From NCBI GenBank assembly GCA_016707705.1, contig JADJHD010000007.1:62001-126000 (forward strand): DNA of 64,000 bases, written 5' to 3'. The DNA is from Bacteroidales bacterium (GTDB taxonomy: Bacteria; Bacteroidota; Bacteroidia; Bacteroidales; UBA4417). A program made the position numbers and the translations under genes. The notes beneath the pieces are model-generated. The model ran no database searches, was not told the DNA's origin, and saw only the letters and a list, made by a program, of their open reading frames with translations. Positions 21,201-27,405 of this stretch are shown here, in pieces. Within the stretch, counting starts at the first letter, position 1. Every line of letters begins with the position of its first letter.

Positions 21201-23289
21201 AATTCTCAGATATTTTATCGTATCCGGTAATGATGAACAGGCTTTTACCATCAATACTTATACAGGTGAGCTAACCGTTACCAATTCACAGGTACTTGAC
21301 TATGAGAATAATCCTTCATTTGAGTTCATGGTAAGGGTACAAGATAACGGAACTCATTCCTTAGGTACACAATCTTTAATTACTATAGATCTTATCAACC
21401 TGAATGAGGCACCACAGATCAGCAATGCACAATTTGATATTGTTGAAAAAGCAGCTGCCGGAACAGTAATCGGAACCCTGTTTGCTACAGATCAGGATTC
21501 CGGTCAGGTAGTTCGTTATCGCATTACCACAGGGAATGAGAATTCAATTTTCAGATTGGATTCAATCAGCGGAATTCTAAGTGTTGGAGATTATGATTTA
21601 CCTTCCTATGCATTGACACCACTCTACACAATGGTGGTAACTGCCACTGATAACGGAGAACTTACTCTTCATTCTGCAGCGTTCATCAAGATCAGGGTAT
21701 TGCAAAATGAAAGCAGCTACATGGTGCACATTGACCCAACCAACATTGGAGACCCTTCGGAAGATGGAAGCATCGAACATCCTTACGATTCCTGGGAGGA
21801 TATAAATTTCAGGAATGGCTATACTTACATGCAAAAGAGAGGAACCCAATTTGAAGCTTCTCATCCGATTGTAATTTTCGGAAACTCAAAAATCGTCCTG
21901 GATGCCTACGGAAGCGGAGAACTGCCTATTCTTCACAGCACTCATCCTATTGACATCATTGAGTTAAATGGTTGTGATGAGATTAGCATCAATAATTTGG
22001 CTTTGAGTTCAGAAGGTGAAGCATTAAACTGCATCTCAAACCTTGGTAATGGATTATCCTCTAAGCTGTTGATTCAAAACTGTGAATTAAGTGGCACATA
22101 TGTAGGCTTCACTTCGTCAGCCAGGAATTCCAGCATAAGCATCATGGAGTCGAGGATTTACAATATTTCGAATACTGCAATAAACTGTACTGATTTTGAT
22201 TCATTCAAACTGAATAGCAACCAGATTGAAGAGTTCAACACAAGCAGTTCTTCAGCAAGTCTCAATTATGGAGTTCTTTTATTCTCTGCAATGGGCGATG
22301 TTGAAATCACTGATAACACCATCGAACTGAATGGCAATAATTCCGGAGCACTGATACATATTGGAGGCGGAAGCTATTCGTGCATGATTGAAGGCAACAA
22401 CCTAAAGAGCAGCAATCGCACAGATTTTGAACTGATAACACTGAATCCTACCTCAGAACATGTAAAAGTTCAGAACAATAGCTTTAAGGGCGGTACCACT
22501 GCAATACATTCATTTGCCTATCAAACTATGGTAGCCTATAATCTGATTGTCCAGAATGACTGGGCAGTGAGGATTGAGAAGAACAAGCTTGTTGAATGCT
22601 ACAATAATACATTTGCCGGACAGACTCAGGGCATGATCTATGCAGCAGCAGGAACAGATGCAAATGTGAAGAACAATATATTCGTTGCAGATGATATCCT
22701 CAATGAAGTGTTCACATTTGGTGGTGACTACAAATCAGACTACAATCTGTTTACTGTTGAGAAGAGTTCCTACCTTAATGGGTATAGCACACTTTCATCC
22801 TGGAGAATTGTATCCGGACAGGATATTCACTCCAAGATTGCATCACCTGCATTTGAGAATGCGGAAGCCGGAGATTACAGCCTATCTGCAAACTCTTCAG
22901 CTATTAATGCAGGTTGCGATGTTGGATTCAATGCAGATATTGAAGGAAAGTCAGTTCCACAATACGGTGTAGTTGATCTCGGCTGCTATGAATACGATCA
23001 GCAACTTCTCGAATCAGAACCAAATCCTAGCCATCAGAATACGACCGTTAACATTTCCGTGTATCCAAATCCGGCATCAGATTATGTCAACATCAAGGTT
23101 AATAATATCCCTGAACAATTTATGACAGTTGAAATTATTGATGTAAATGGCACAGTATTGATGCACAAGGAAAGCATAGGCGACAGTATTCTGAACTTTG
23201 ATATCAGTCATCTGAGCAGTGGATCCTATTTCGCCATAGTGAATGTAAACGGTGTCATCACTTCAAAAACCATCATTAAAGAGTACTAA
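6202..23289 (+). CDS. Giant PL9-like / 46x cadherin-repeat / beta-helix T9SS surface protein
   Basis: About 5695 aa from the ATG at 6202 (an in-frame GTG at 6172 would add ten residues). Order: signal peptide (hydrophobic 36-50, cut near EASA55); PL9-like beta-helix (about 56-480) with the same candidate catalytic residues as its neighbour (D235 in ADG; D260, D261, D264 in NSDDGVDL; K306 in GFKV); 46 cadherin-like repeats (about 482-5173); a second parallel beta-helix (about 5174-5600) opening with a DPSEDGS...HPYDSW segment; and a T9SS type A sorting domain (last about 80 residues, SVYPNPASDY). Repeats 1-26 are nearly uniform; repeats 27-46 are diverged and ordered in fours. At roughly 4.5 nm per cadherin domain, the array could reach about 200 nm if straight. 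It is a paralogue of the upstream gene. Adhesion and uronate-polysaccharide binding or cleavage are inferred. Confidence 0.88.
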   Translation: MKTRHTRFTGISLFADPLCLLRSHHHKIHNSIRKTSLWFFVLVTVLLTIGTEASATKYFISPTGNDANAGTIGAPFATLNKAWTLVAAGDTVYLRGGTYYFNSEQLLINKNGTATNLIKVWNYPGENPIIKKGTITSWTYYSGILVMGDYIHVKGLEITGWKQETADHLYYGFMAQNVQNCTFELLNIHHNGFGLCIGDWSTHYSTNVTVLNCDLHHNSDPYTAYGTNTAWGGADGLRVSTVDPNGVFNIIGTRMWWNSDDGVDLYNNNGFLTFTNCWNWMNGYRPGYTTTDPDLTVAGGNGIGFKVGPPVNDYSTVTKRVIKNCLATYNRSIGFDQNLGKLKVELYNNTACYNARGYGFNYLLELHIPHVSKNNVSYGNVYSIAPIGQFSPESIIDHCTFIHGGWQSIPNPAFTVNDADFTSVTMTGLDNARQTDGSLPVIPFMHLASGSDLIDAGINVGIPYNGTAPDLGAFEFVSTGANLPPVIANQSFSISENSANGTTVGTVVASDPNAGQTLTYSILSGNTSTAFAINSTTGVLTVANTTALNYETTPSFALVVKVQDNGTGNLSNQATVTVNLINQNEAPTVNNQTFAINENSSVGSTVGTVVATDPDAGQTLTYSIQSGNTGSTFTINATTGAVLVANNTLLNFESNPTFALVVKAQDNGAGSLSSTATMTINVNDVNETPSIANQSFAIAENSVNGTSVGSVVASDPDAGQTLTYSILSGNTGGAFAINASSGALSVATSSSLNFETTPSFTLVVKVQDNGTGSLSNQANITITLTNVNEVPVIANQTFAIAENSANGSAAGTVVATDPDAGQTLTYSILSGNTNGAFSINTSTGALSVANSTALNFESTPSFVLVVKALDNGTSPLSSQANITINLTNVNEAPVIVNQTFTIAENLANGTAVGTVVASDPDAGQTLAFSILSGNTNGAFAINATSGALTVANTTALNFETTPSFTLVVKVQDNGTGTLSNQANITITLTNANDAPIIANQTFSIAENSVNGAAVGTVIASDPDAGQILTYSILSGNTGSTFSVNSSTGALTVANSATLNFESTPTFSLVVKVQDNGTGLLSSQATITINLTNVNESPIIANQAFSVSENTANGTSVGTVVASDPDAGQLLTYSILSGNTGTAFALNSSTGVITVANSALLNFETTPSFTLVVKVQDNGTTSLSNQANVTIFVTDVNETPVIANQSFSIAENSANGTAVGTVIASDPDAGQVLSYSIFSGNTNGAFAINASTGIITVATSSALNFETTPSFSLVVKVQDNGTATLSNQANVTISLTNVNDAPVISNQTFTIAENSANGAAVGTVLASDPDAGQTLTYSILSGNTNAAFAINASTGALTVANSTALNFESTPSFTLVIKVQDNGTGTLSSQANATINLTNVNEVPVIGNQAFSIAENSANGTAVGTVIASDPDAGQVLTYSILSGNTSTAFAINASTGAISVANTTVLNFETNPSFTLVVKVQDNGTGTLSSQANVTITLTNANEAPIIANQSFSVAENSANGTSVGTVVASDPDAGQTLAYSILSGNTSGAFAINASTGALTVANSSALNFESSPSYVIVVKVQDNGTGTLSNQANITINLTNVNEAPIIANQSFTVAENSLNGTSVGSVVASDPDAGQILTYSILSGNTSSAFAINATTGAITVANSTAINFETNPFFTLVIKVQDNGTGLLSSQANITITLTDVNDSPIIANQSFTIAENSVNGTAVGTVVASDPDAGQILAYSILSGNTSGAFAINASTGAITVANTTALNYEATPSFALIVKVQDNGTVSLSSQATITINLTNANDAPVISNQSFSIAENSSNGTSVGTVIATDPDAGQTLTYSILSGNTSTAFAINASTGALTVANTTALNFETNPSFILVVKVQDNGTGTLSSQANVTITLTNTNEAPIIANQSFSVAENSANGTSVGTVIASDPDAGQTLAYSIQSGNTSGAFAINSITGVITVANAAVLNFETNPSFTLVVKVQDNGAGTLSNQANITITLTNVNEIPVIANQTFSIAENSANGTSVGIVAASDPDAGQILTFSILSGNTSGAFAINSSTGAITVANSAAINYETNPSFILVVKVQDNGTGLLSNQANITINLTNLNEAPIIANQTFTIAENSANGTAIGTVTASDPDAGQTLTYSILSGNTSGAFAINASSGALTVANTAALNFETNPSFTLVVKVQDNGAGSLSSQANVTITLTNTNETPIIANQSFSIAENTANGTSMGTVIATDPDAGQTLTYSILSGNNNSAFAINTTTGVLTVANSSALNFESAPSFVLIVMVQDNGTGTLSNQANITINLTNVNEAPVIANQAFTIAENSANGIAVGTVVASDPDAGQSLTYSILSGNTSSAFAINASTGAITVANSTALNFESNPSFILVIKVQDNGTSTLSSQANITITLTNTNEAPVIANQTFNIAENSANGVAVGTVVASDPDAGQTLTYSILSGNTSGAFDINIATGAITVANTAALNFESNPSFILVVKVLDNGSSPLSSQANITINLTNINEAPVIANQTFAVAENSANGTSVGTVIASDPDAGQMLTYSILSGNTGNAFAINASTGALTVANTAAINFESNPVFLLVVKVQDNGTGLLSNQANITINVTNSNEAPVIANQSFSTIENSINGTAVGTVVASDPDAGQILTYSILSGNTGGTFAINSSTGSITVANSSALNYESTPSYTLVVKVQDNGTVSLSNQANITITITDVNEAPQIANQSFIIAENSANGTAAGTVVASDPDAGQILSFSILSGNTSGAFAIDASTGELTVANSAALNYEVTPSFVLVVKVQDNGAGTLSNQANITITLTNANEAPQISNQSFSIAENSANGTSVGTVVASDPDAGQVLTYSILSGNTSSAFAINSLTGVITVANSVALNYESTPSFTLVIKVQDNGTGTLSNQASVTISLTNLNEIPVIANQTFAIAENSGNGTSVGTVVASDPDAGQILTYSILSGNTDNAFIINPNSGAISVANSAALNYETTPSFTIVVKVQDNGTGTLSNQANVVINLVNSNEAPEITNQAFAIAENSSNGTAVGTVAASDPDAGQSLTYSILSGNTSGAFAINATTGVLSVANSSALNFETTPSFTLVVKVQDNATTPLSSEANITITLTNLNETPAIANQTFAIAENSPNGTLIGTVLATDPDAGQILSYTILSGNVNGAFAINSATGVLSVADSSVLDFEAFPTYTLVVEVTDNGIGNLSNQANVIINLTNGNEAPSIANQTYSSLEHQAVGTIVGTVIATDPDAGQVLTFNLVSGNFGNGFSINSLTGVISINNSATVCFEAHSVFSLLISVQDNMLATAEAIITINVQDINEAPVCLSQTFSIQENSSNGTAVGNVTATDPDLNQNLSFSILGGNTNNAFAINSANGQISVNNTSGIDFESNPTFALLIQVQDNGFGNLITTSNITINLLDINESPNVGSQFFTVQEFSVIGTSVGTVIASDPDNGQSLNYTIISGNTGNAFTLDPLYGYLTVANSSALNTLINPDFSLTVNVADNGTGNLSDTAIIYVHVTQETNIAPVIANQSFSINENSIAGSNVGTVVATDPNTNQNLSFTIVSGNTNGAFSIQLNSGALEVANSSALDFESAPNFNLTVQVTDNGAGNLSSQATIVVSLLDINEQPAISNQNFTISENSNSGSLVGQVIATDPDAGQQLAYSIVSSTNPGAFSIDSLDGEIRVNNPLLLDFETEPVTLLVIKVQDNGTGSLNNQATITVSLTNLNEAPSISNQLFTINENSANGTNAGQVIASDPDAGQNLQYTILSGNINGAFSIDSNTGNLIVQNSAALDFETIPVYSLVVKVEDDATLPLFSQATITVQLADINEPPTSGNHIFNVDQFAVAGTLVGTVVAADPDAGQSLGYILNSGNTDNAFEINTNTGDITVQNSGALNILVNPLFNLEVIIQDNGAGNLTAVSLVTINVLDLTNTPPIVDDQTFSIEENTIAGSSLGVVIATDPDAGQILQYSILSGNTLNAFSLNSNTGEITVNNSAALDFETQAVFNLVIEVTDDGTGHLSDHGLVTINLIDVNETPVTVQQSFAVSENPIAGTVVGTVLATDPDNGQILYYSIESGNTNETFVIDSVSGDLAVANTELLDYETTSFFGLVIKVHDNGPGYLYSQITDSIIIQNTNEAPIISNQSFSIAENSANSSLVGLVAASDPDQGQSISYSILSGNTGNTFGINPVNGELSILNNLLLNFETNPSFSLTVKVEDDSPQHLATSALITVNLTDINEAPTTTDEEYSINEFSPNGTIVGNVTANDPDAGQSLSFAIVAGNTSNAFQINSVSGEISVSNSNALNYSIQQLFTLTVTVSDNGSNVLSDNATVTIHILENPNQSPVLDDQQFIVEENSINGTIVGTVNATDPDPGQTLTFAILSGNGNGAFAIDQGSGELSVLNSAALNYEVASSQTLIIEVQDNDNNPLSDQGTISITITNVNEAPSIEGQTLTVEENTVAGTYVGTVTGSDPDNGQALAYTILSGNINNAFNLNPATGVLSVGNPDAINFELNQSFALTVQASDPGNLTATAIVTINITDLNESPVMTAQSFAIDENSAGNTYVGTVIASDPDLGQSLTYAIIGGNTSGTFQIDASTGELSSTTGSNIDFEVNPIYYLLVQVTDNGNTSLSDESTMTIIVNNINENPVITNQSFTVTEFSVNGTFVGQVLATDPDAGDVISYSIISGNQNNAFAINPTTGIITVLNSAAINYTVIPQFLLTVAVTDNGLLSDNALITIQVLPTYNQAPIIFNQIFELEENSSNETSVGTVIATDPDPGQTLTYSILSGNIEGAFSIDANTGLLSVQNSAAIDFELNPVFYLKVEVQDDGTGNLRSEAIITINLLNSNERPVIEDQAFTVAENTPSGTIVGSLIATDPDSGHQLTYSILSGNSDGIFNLDSITGVLSVADSALIDFETTPVYNLVVEVMDNAYLTDQALVKISVQDANEPPAILDKYFLVAENAPDGSSVGIIRAVDPDQGQILRYFIVSGNDEQAFTINTYTGELTVTNSQVLDYENNPSFEFMVRVQDNGTHSLGTQSLITIDLINLNEAPQISNAQFDIVEKAAAGTVIGTLFATDQDSGQVVRYRITTGNENSIFRLDSISGILSVGDYDLPSYALTPLYTMVVTATDNGELTLHSAAFIKIRVLQNESSYMVHIDPTNIGDPSEDGSIEHPYDSWEDINFRNGYTYMQKRGTQFEASHPIVIFGNSKIVLDAYGSGELPILHSTHPIDIIELNGCDEISINNLALSSEGEALNCISNLGNGLSSKLLIQNCELSGTYVGFTSSARNSSISIMESRIYNISNTAINCTDFDSFKLNSNQIEEFNTSSSSASLNYGVLLFSAMGDVEITDNTIELNGNNSGALIHIGGGSYSCMIEGNNLKSSNRTDFELITLNPTSEHVKVQNNSFKGGTTAIHSFAYQTMVAYNLIVQNDWAVRIEKNKLVECYNNTFAGQTQGMIYAAAGTDANVKNNIFVADDILNEVFTFGGDYKSDYNLFTVEKSSYLNGYSTLSSWRIVSGQDIHSKIASPAFENAEAGDYSLSANSSAINAGCDVGFNADIEGKSVPQYGVVDLGCYEYDQQLLESEPNPSHQNTTVNISVYPNPASDYVNIKVNNIPEQFMTVEIIDVNGTVLMHKESIGDSILNFDISHLSSGSYFAIVNVNGVITSKTIIKEY
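7651..15606 (+). repeat. 26 near-uniform cadherin repeats (R1-R26), 306-bp unit
   Basis: Twenty-six tandem units of 102 codons fill this span almost exactly (26 x 306 = 7956 bp). Signatures per unit are (I/V)AENSANGT, ASDPDAGQ, LSGNT, ALNFE, VKVQDNGTG and TNxNEAP. Residue variation is small, which suggests recent expansion or gene conversion. A segment at 10627-10766 recurs at 11851-11990 (offset 1224 bp, four units) with one mismatch that I could find. Confidence 0.9.
15607..21720 (+). repeat. 20 diverged cadherin repeats in five tetrads (R27-R46)
   Basis: Units 27-46 diverge much more from each other than units 1-26. Every fourth unit (R30, R34, R38, R42, R46) is a variant. The acidic residue in the ALxFE position is lost (TLIN, ILVN, YSIQ, YTVI, YALT). 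ENS becomes EFS, QFA, EFS, EFS and EKA. The NxNExP linker is replaced by TQETN, LDLTN, NPNQS, PTYNQ and QNESS. Variants begin near 16540, 17765, 18992, 20213 and 21428, about 1.22 kb apart. Confidence 0.85.
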
Positions 23290-23353
23290 AAAACAGCAGC
23301 TGCAAACTGGATCTGACAGTCTGTAGCGAACAATTGCTCAACATATTCCAAGT

Positions 23354-23400
23354 AAAAGTGGTTATGAATTAAAAGTCATAACCACTTTTTGCCTTTTTTA
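23354..23400 (+). terminator. Rho-independent terminator after giant cadherin gene
   Basis: A perfect 14-bp stem (23354-23367 with 23376-23389) encloses an 8-nt loop. It ends in a T run and is followed by GCCTTTTTTA. It lies about 65 bases after the stop codon. Confidence 0.85.
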
Positions 23401-24153
23401 TGAAAATAATTAAGAACATCAGCAGTTTCCTATTTGTTGAAGTGTTATTAATAAATAAAATGCCTCTGTGGCAAGAGGGAATATTCAGCGAAAACTAAAT
23501 TGTTCATATTGTATTGATATTCAATTCAATAACACATATTCGCCTTTGAATGGCATCTAAGGTGAATATCACGAAGATGTTAAATTTGAAACAAAATCTG
23601 ATAAAATGGACGATTTCGGTAAGCTTCACTATTTCGGGAAACACATCAATTGTTTGTCCCAAAACAGGAACAGATATTCATTCTTTGCTTAGAGCGGATT
23701 TATTTATACTTTTGAACATGAAGCGAATAGACGGTTTGGCATTATCTTAGTAAGGATTCACTAGGCCTGTAAGCAATACAGAATACCAAACTGGCTAAGT
23801 ACTGAATTTGAATTAAATTGACATTTTGCAACATTATAAATGCCTTGAAATTGAATATTGGTGCACATTTTTTGCGTGACATCAAGTTCAATTTTTTTTA
23901 TCTTTAAAGAGTATTTATCAGAAAATAAGACAGTTTACGGAAAAACCTGTGACTGAGAGGGCGAAGCTATGTAAATCGAAGGGTCGAAGCAGCAACTCTT
24001 GATCGAATTCCAGCCCAAACAAAGAGAGCCTGGCTTCACAAAGGATTAAGCTAAATAACTTAAAAGAAATACTGAAAATAATCTTAACCTTTGGTATATC
24101 AAATACATAAGTCTAAGAATAAATAATTTGAACATCACCATACAATTCGACAG
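23401..24153. other. Long non-coding leader upstream of the polysaccharide operon
   Basis: About 750 bases without a supported gene. A 66-codon frame at 23550-23750 has no recognisable features and is not called. The region precedes the first export gene and probably contains the operon promoter and a long 5' leader. Short direct repeats (GGGCGAAGC / GGGTCGAAGC) lie near 23960-23990. No RNA family was recognised. Confidence 0.35.
23871..23906 (+). promoter_or_regulatory. Weak Bacteroidota-type promoter candidate for the polysaccharide operon
   Basis: TTTG at 23871-23874 is followed 24 nt later by TATCTTTA at 23899-23906. The latter matches TAnnTTTG at seven of eight positions. The spacing is longer than usual. 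A transcript from here would have a leader of about 240 nt. The call rests on pattern only. Confidence 0.25.
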
Positions 24154-24951
24154 ATGCATACTAGCAATTTCAGATTTTTAAGGAAGCTCAGCCTGTTAGT
24201 TACGATAGCTTCAATTGTTACTTTAAGCTCTTGCGTTTCTCAAAAAGACCTGGAGTATCTTCAGGATAAAGATAAGCAGGTAAAGGAGTTTAGAGAAGCC
24301 CAGATTGAAGACTACAAACTGAAGCCAAGTGATGAGCTGTACATTCAGATCTCAAGTCAGGATGAGGCTTCGGCAAGTGTATTCTCAACCACAACTTCCC
24401 AGTCGAGCATGTCAGTTGCAAGCATGCAGCCCTATGGCGCTTCACTGGCAGCATACACCATCGATAAGGAAGGATATTTACTGTTGCCAATCATAGGGAA
24501 TGTTTATGTCAAGGATAAAACGACAACGCAGGTAAGCGGAATTCTCCGGGATTCATTAACAAGCATACTAAACATGCCGGTTGTTTCAGTAAAACTTGTG
24601 AACAGGTATGTTTCCGTTTTGGGTGAAGTAAGAAATCCCGGACACTTTGCTTATTCACAGGAGAAGCTCAGCATTTTCGATGCTCTCGGTATTGCTGGAG
24701 ATATAACTGATTTCGGAGACCGAAGCGAGGTCGTTCTCACCAGGAATCTTGATGGCAAAATACTGAAAATCAATCTTAACCTTACCAAATCAGGGATAAT
24801 TGCCTCTGAATACTATTATCTTCGTCCAAACGACTTGGTTTATGTGAAACCATTGAAGAAAAGATATTGGGGCATGAAGGAGTTTCCTTTCTCCATCATT
24901 CTCACAACGATTTCAACAGGGTTGCTTATCTATTCGGTTGTCATAAAATAA
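24154..24951 (+). CDS. Wza-like polysaccharide export lipoprotein
   Basis: Outer-membrane polysaccharide export (OPX) protein of 265 aa. The N-terminus is a lipoprotein signal with lipobox LSSC (Cys27). The Poly_export domain follows (about 52-140, beginning YKLKPSDELYIQI), then an SLBB-type segment (about 150-230, with VLGEVRNPG). A C-terminal hydrophobic helix (about 244-265) may form the outer-membrane-spanning part, as in Wza. The length fits short Bacteroidota OPX proteins. It is the first gene of the block and lies 9 nt before the Wzc-like kinase, a standard pairing for capsule or exopolysaccharide export. Confidence 0.9.
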   Translation: MHTSNFRFLRKLSLLVTIASIVTLSSCVSQKDLEYLQDKDKQVKEFREAQIEDYKLKPSDELYIQISSQDEASASVFSTTTSQSSMSVASMQPYGASLAAYTIDKEGYLLLPIIGNVYVKDKTTTQVSGILRDSLTSILNMPVVSVKLVNRYVSVLGEVRNPGHFAYSQEKLSIFDALGIAGDITDFGDRSEVVLTRNLDGKILKINLNLTKSGIIASEYYYLRPNDLVYVKPLKKRYWGMKEFPFSIILTTISTGLLIYSVVIK

Positions 24952-24960
24952 TCTCATAAT

Positions 24961-27318
24961 ATGTCAAAGTCGCAGAACATCAATTATCAGAACGAGAACG
25001 ATTTCAAGAAGATTGCGGAACTCATCACCAGGAATTACTGGATATTCCTTGGGTGTCTGGCAATCTCAATGGGTTGTGCGTTCTTTATAAACCGCTATTC
25101 AGTACCTATGTATCAGGTATCTTCCTCAGTATTGATCAAGGAAGATAATAAGCAGGGCGGAAGCGGGAACATGAATGACTTTTTGAATAGCAGTCTTTTT
25201 GGAAAGAATCAGAACTTTCAGAATGAGTTATGGACCTTGCAGTCGACTCCTGTTATTGAGCAGACTGTAAAAAACCTGGACCTCAGTGTCAGCTATTTCA
25301 GAAAAGAAAGGTTTCTTGAATTGGATGCCTATAAGGAAGCTCCTTTTAGGGTACTGATTGCAAAAGGTCATGTTCAGCCCTTAAATGTAAAATTCAATAT
25401 TGTCTTCCAGAGCAAGGATAAATTTACCCTTTCAGCCAAAGGTGAAAACGTTGTCTTTTACAATTATGATCAAAGATCTGTAAAGGAAACCAGAGACAAC
25501 TGGGTATTTCAATACAGGGGAACTGTAGGAAAACTTATTGAAACCAAAGATTTATCCTTCATTGTTGAACTTGACAGTTCAAATGTGCTTAAAGAAGAAG
25601 ACTATTCAAAATTCAGTTACCAGTTTATCAACGAGTATTCTCTTGTAGGGACATATCGGGGCAGGCTGGCATTTACCGTTATCGACAAGAAGGCGACTGT
25701 AATTGAAATCAGCGTTCTTTCAGAAAACTACAGGAAAGGTATTGATCTGGTGAATGAATTAATGGAAGTTTATTCAACTCAGAATCTGAACAGAAAGAAC
25801 CATATAGCCAGCATAACCATTGATTATATTGAAAAACAACTTAGTGAGATTTCTGATTCACTGAACCTGACAGAAGAAAACCTTCAAAGATTCAGATCTA
25901 GCAATCAGCTGCTGGATGTTGCAGAGCAGGCCACCGGCATCACCAATCAATACAGGGATCTGCAGAATCAAAGAGCGGAACTCATCGGCAGGAAGAGGTA
26001 TTATGAATATGTTTCGGAATATATCGCTAAGAATGATGATTTTTCAAATATGATTGTTCCGGCATCCATGGGAATCAACGACCAGATTCTGAATAATCTG
26101 ATGCTGGAACTTACTTCAGCACAAGCACAGAAGTCAAACCTCATTGCAAATAAGCAGGAGAAAAATCCTCTGCTTAAGAAATTGGACATTCAGATAGCAA
26201 ACATCAAGAAGACCATAACTGAAAATATTTCAGCAGTTCAGCAAACCACGAGCATCTCTCTTGATGAAATGGACAAGAGAATCCGGAAAATTGAGGGACA
26301 GATCAGCAATCTGCCAAAAACCCAAAGAGAACTTGGTGGTATTGAACGTAAGTACAAGCTGAATGATGCGATTTTCAATTATCTGCTGGAAAAGAGAGCA
26401 GAAGCTAAAATCACCAAGGCATCAAATCTACCGGATGATATTATTCTTGAGCCTGCCCGTAACTTGGGCCCCATTTCACCAAACACCAAGAAAAACTATG
26501 TTTTTGCTTTTGTGCTTGGACTTGGACTCCCTTTTGGATTTTTCCTGCTTAAGAACATCCTGAATGACAAGCTAACCCCACAGGATAATATTGAACATAT
26601 CACTGACGTCCCGGTTGCCGGTAAAATACTGCGTAACTACAAAAAGACCAACAATGTGATGTTCGAGCATCCAAAATCATCCATTGCCGAATCCTTCCGG
26701 GCTCTACGTACCAATCTTGAATTTTATCTCAAGGGAGGGAATACCAGAAAGGTAATTATGGTCACCTCTTCCATTGAAGGGGAAGGAAAATCGTTCAATG
26801 CTCTCAATATTGCCATGAGTTATGCTCAATTGGGAAGGAAAACAATACTACTCGACTGTGACCTGAGAAAAGTGACGAGCTATTTCAAATCAGAAGCAGA
26901 AGTCACGAATGGCATCAGTTCGTACCTCATCAATAAATCGTCCCTTGATCAGATTATTATGAATTCACCTCATGAAAATCTGGATTATATCAATTCAGGT
27001 CCGGTACCTCCAAACCCTGCTGAATTGCTTGCAATGGATGAGACCAAGGCGCTTATTGAGTACCTGAGAAATCATTATGATTACATCGTAATTGACACAC
27101 CCCCGCTTGCTCAGGTAACTGACGGTTATCTGCTGATGGACAGCAGCGACATCAAGGTAATCATATCGAGATACAATTATTCAAAGAAGAAGATTCTTTC
27201 ACTGATTATGAAAGACCTCAAAAAGAAGAAAGTTTCGAATATCTGTCTTGTACTCAATGATAACCGGATTAACGAAGAGCAGTATGGCTACGGTTATGGC
27301 TACAACAAGAAAGGCTGA
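24961..27318 (+). CDS. Wzc-like polysaccharide co-polymerase / tyrosine autokinase
   Basis: Inner-membrane chain-length regulator fused to a bacterial tyrosine kinase (785 aa). A Wzz-type domain begins with a transmembrane segment (about 28-48). A long periplasmic coiled-coil region with a GNVR-like domain follows, then a second transmembrane segment (about 512-535). The cytoplasmic CpsD-type kinase has Walker A GEGKS (607-611), Walker A' with D632 and D634 (LLDCDLRK) and Walker B VIDTPP (D712). The tail carries a tyrosine cluster (Y775, Y777, Y779, Y781), the usual autophosphorylation site controlling polymer length and export. It follows the OPX gene closely. In other systems this family works with Wzy-dependent assembly, whereas here an ABC exporter follows. 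Confidence 0.93.
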   Translation: MSKSQNINYQNENDFKKIAELITRNYWIFLGCLAISMGCAFFINRYSVPMYQVSSSVLIKEDNKQGGSGNMNDFLNSSLFGKNQNFQNELWTLQSTPVIEQTVKNLDLSVSYFRKERFLELDAYKEAPFRVLIAKGHVQPLNVKFNIVFQSKDKFTLSAKGENVVFYNYDQRSVKETRDNWVFQYRGTVGKLIETKDLSFIVELDSSNVLKEEDYSKFSYQFINEYSLVGTYRGRLAFTVIDKKATVIEISVLSENYRKGIDLVNELMEVYSTQNLNRKNHIASITIDYIEKQLSEISDSLNLTEENLQRFRSSNQLLDVAEQATGITNQYRDLQNQRAELIGRKRYYEYVSEYIAKNDDFSNMIVPASMGINDQILNNLMLELTSAQAQKSNLIANKQEKNPLLKKLDIQIANIKKTITENISAVQQTTSISLDEMDKRIRKIEGQISNLPKTQRELGGIERKYKLNDAIFNYLLEKRAEAKITKASNLPDDIILEPARNLGPISPNTKKNYVFAFVLGLGLPFGFFLLKNILNDKLTPQDNIEHITDVPVAGKILRNYKKTNNVMFEHPKSSIAESFRALRTNLEFYLKGGNTRKVIMVTSSIEGEGKSFNALNIAMSYAQLGRKTILLDCDLRKVTSYFKSEAEVTNGISSYLINKSSLDQIIMNSPHENLDYINSGPVPPNPAELLAMDETKALIEYLRNHYDYIVIDTPPLAQVTDGYLLMDSSDIKVIISRYNYSKKKILSLIMKDLKKKKVSNICLVLNDNRINEEQYGYGYGYNKKG

Positions 27319-27405
27319 TAATTTGCGAGTATAATCAGCAAGTGGAATTAAGAAGCTATTAAGTAAGAAAACCTGGCGGTTTTTTATCCAAATCAAGTAC
27401 AGTTT

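Noticed and set aside
7651..21720. CRISPR-like interpretation of the regular 306-bp repeats
   Set aside because: The units are in-frame coding sequence with protein-level conservation and have no short repeat/spacer structure.
23550..23750. 66-codon + strand frame in the leader region
   Set aside because: No domain, signal peptide or recognisable composition. It lies in AT-rich non-coding DNA.
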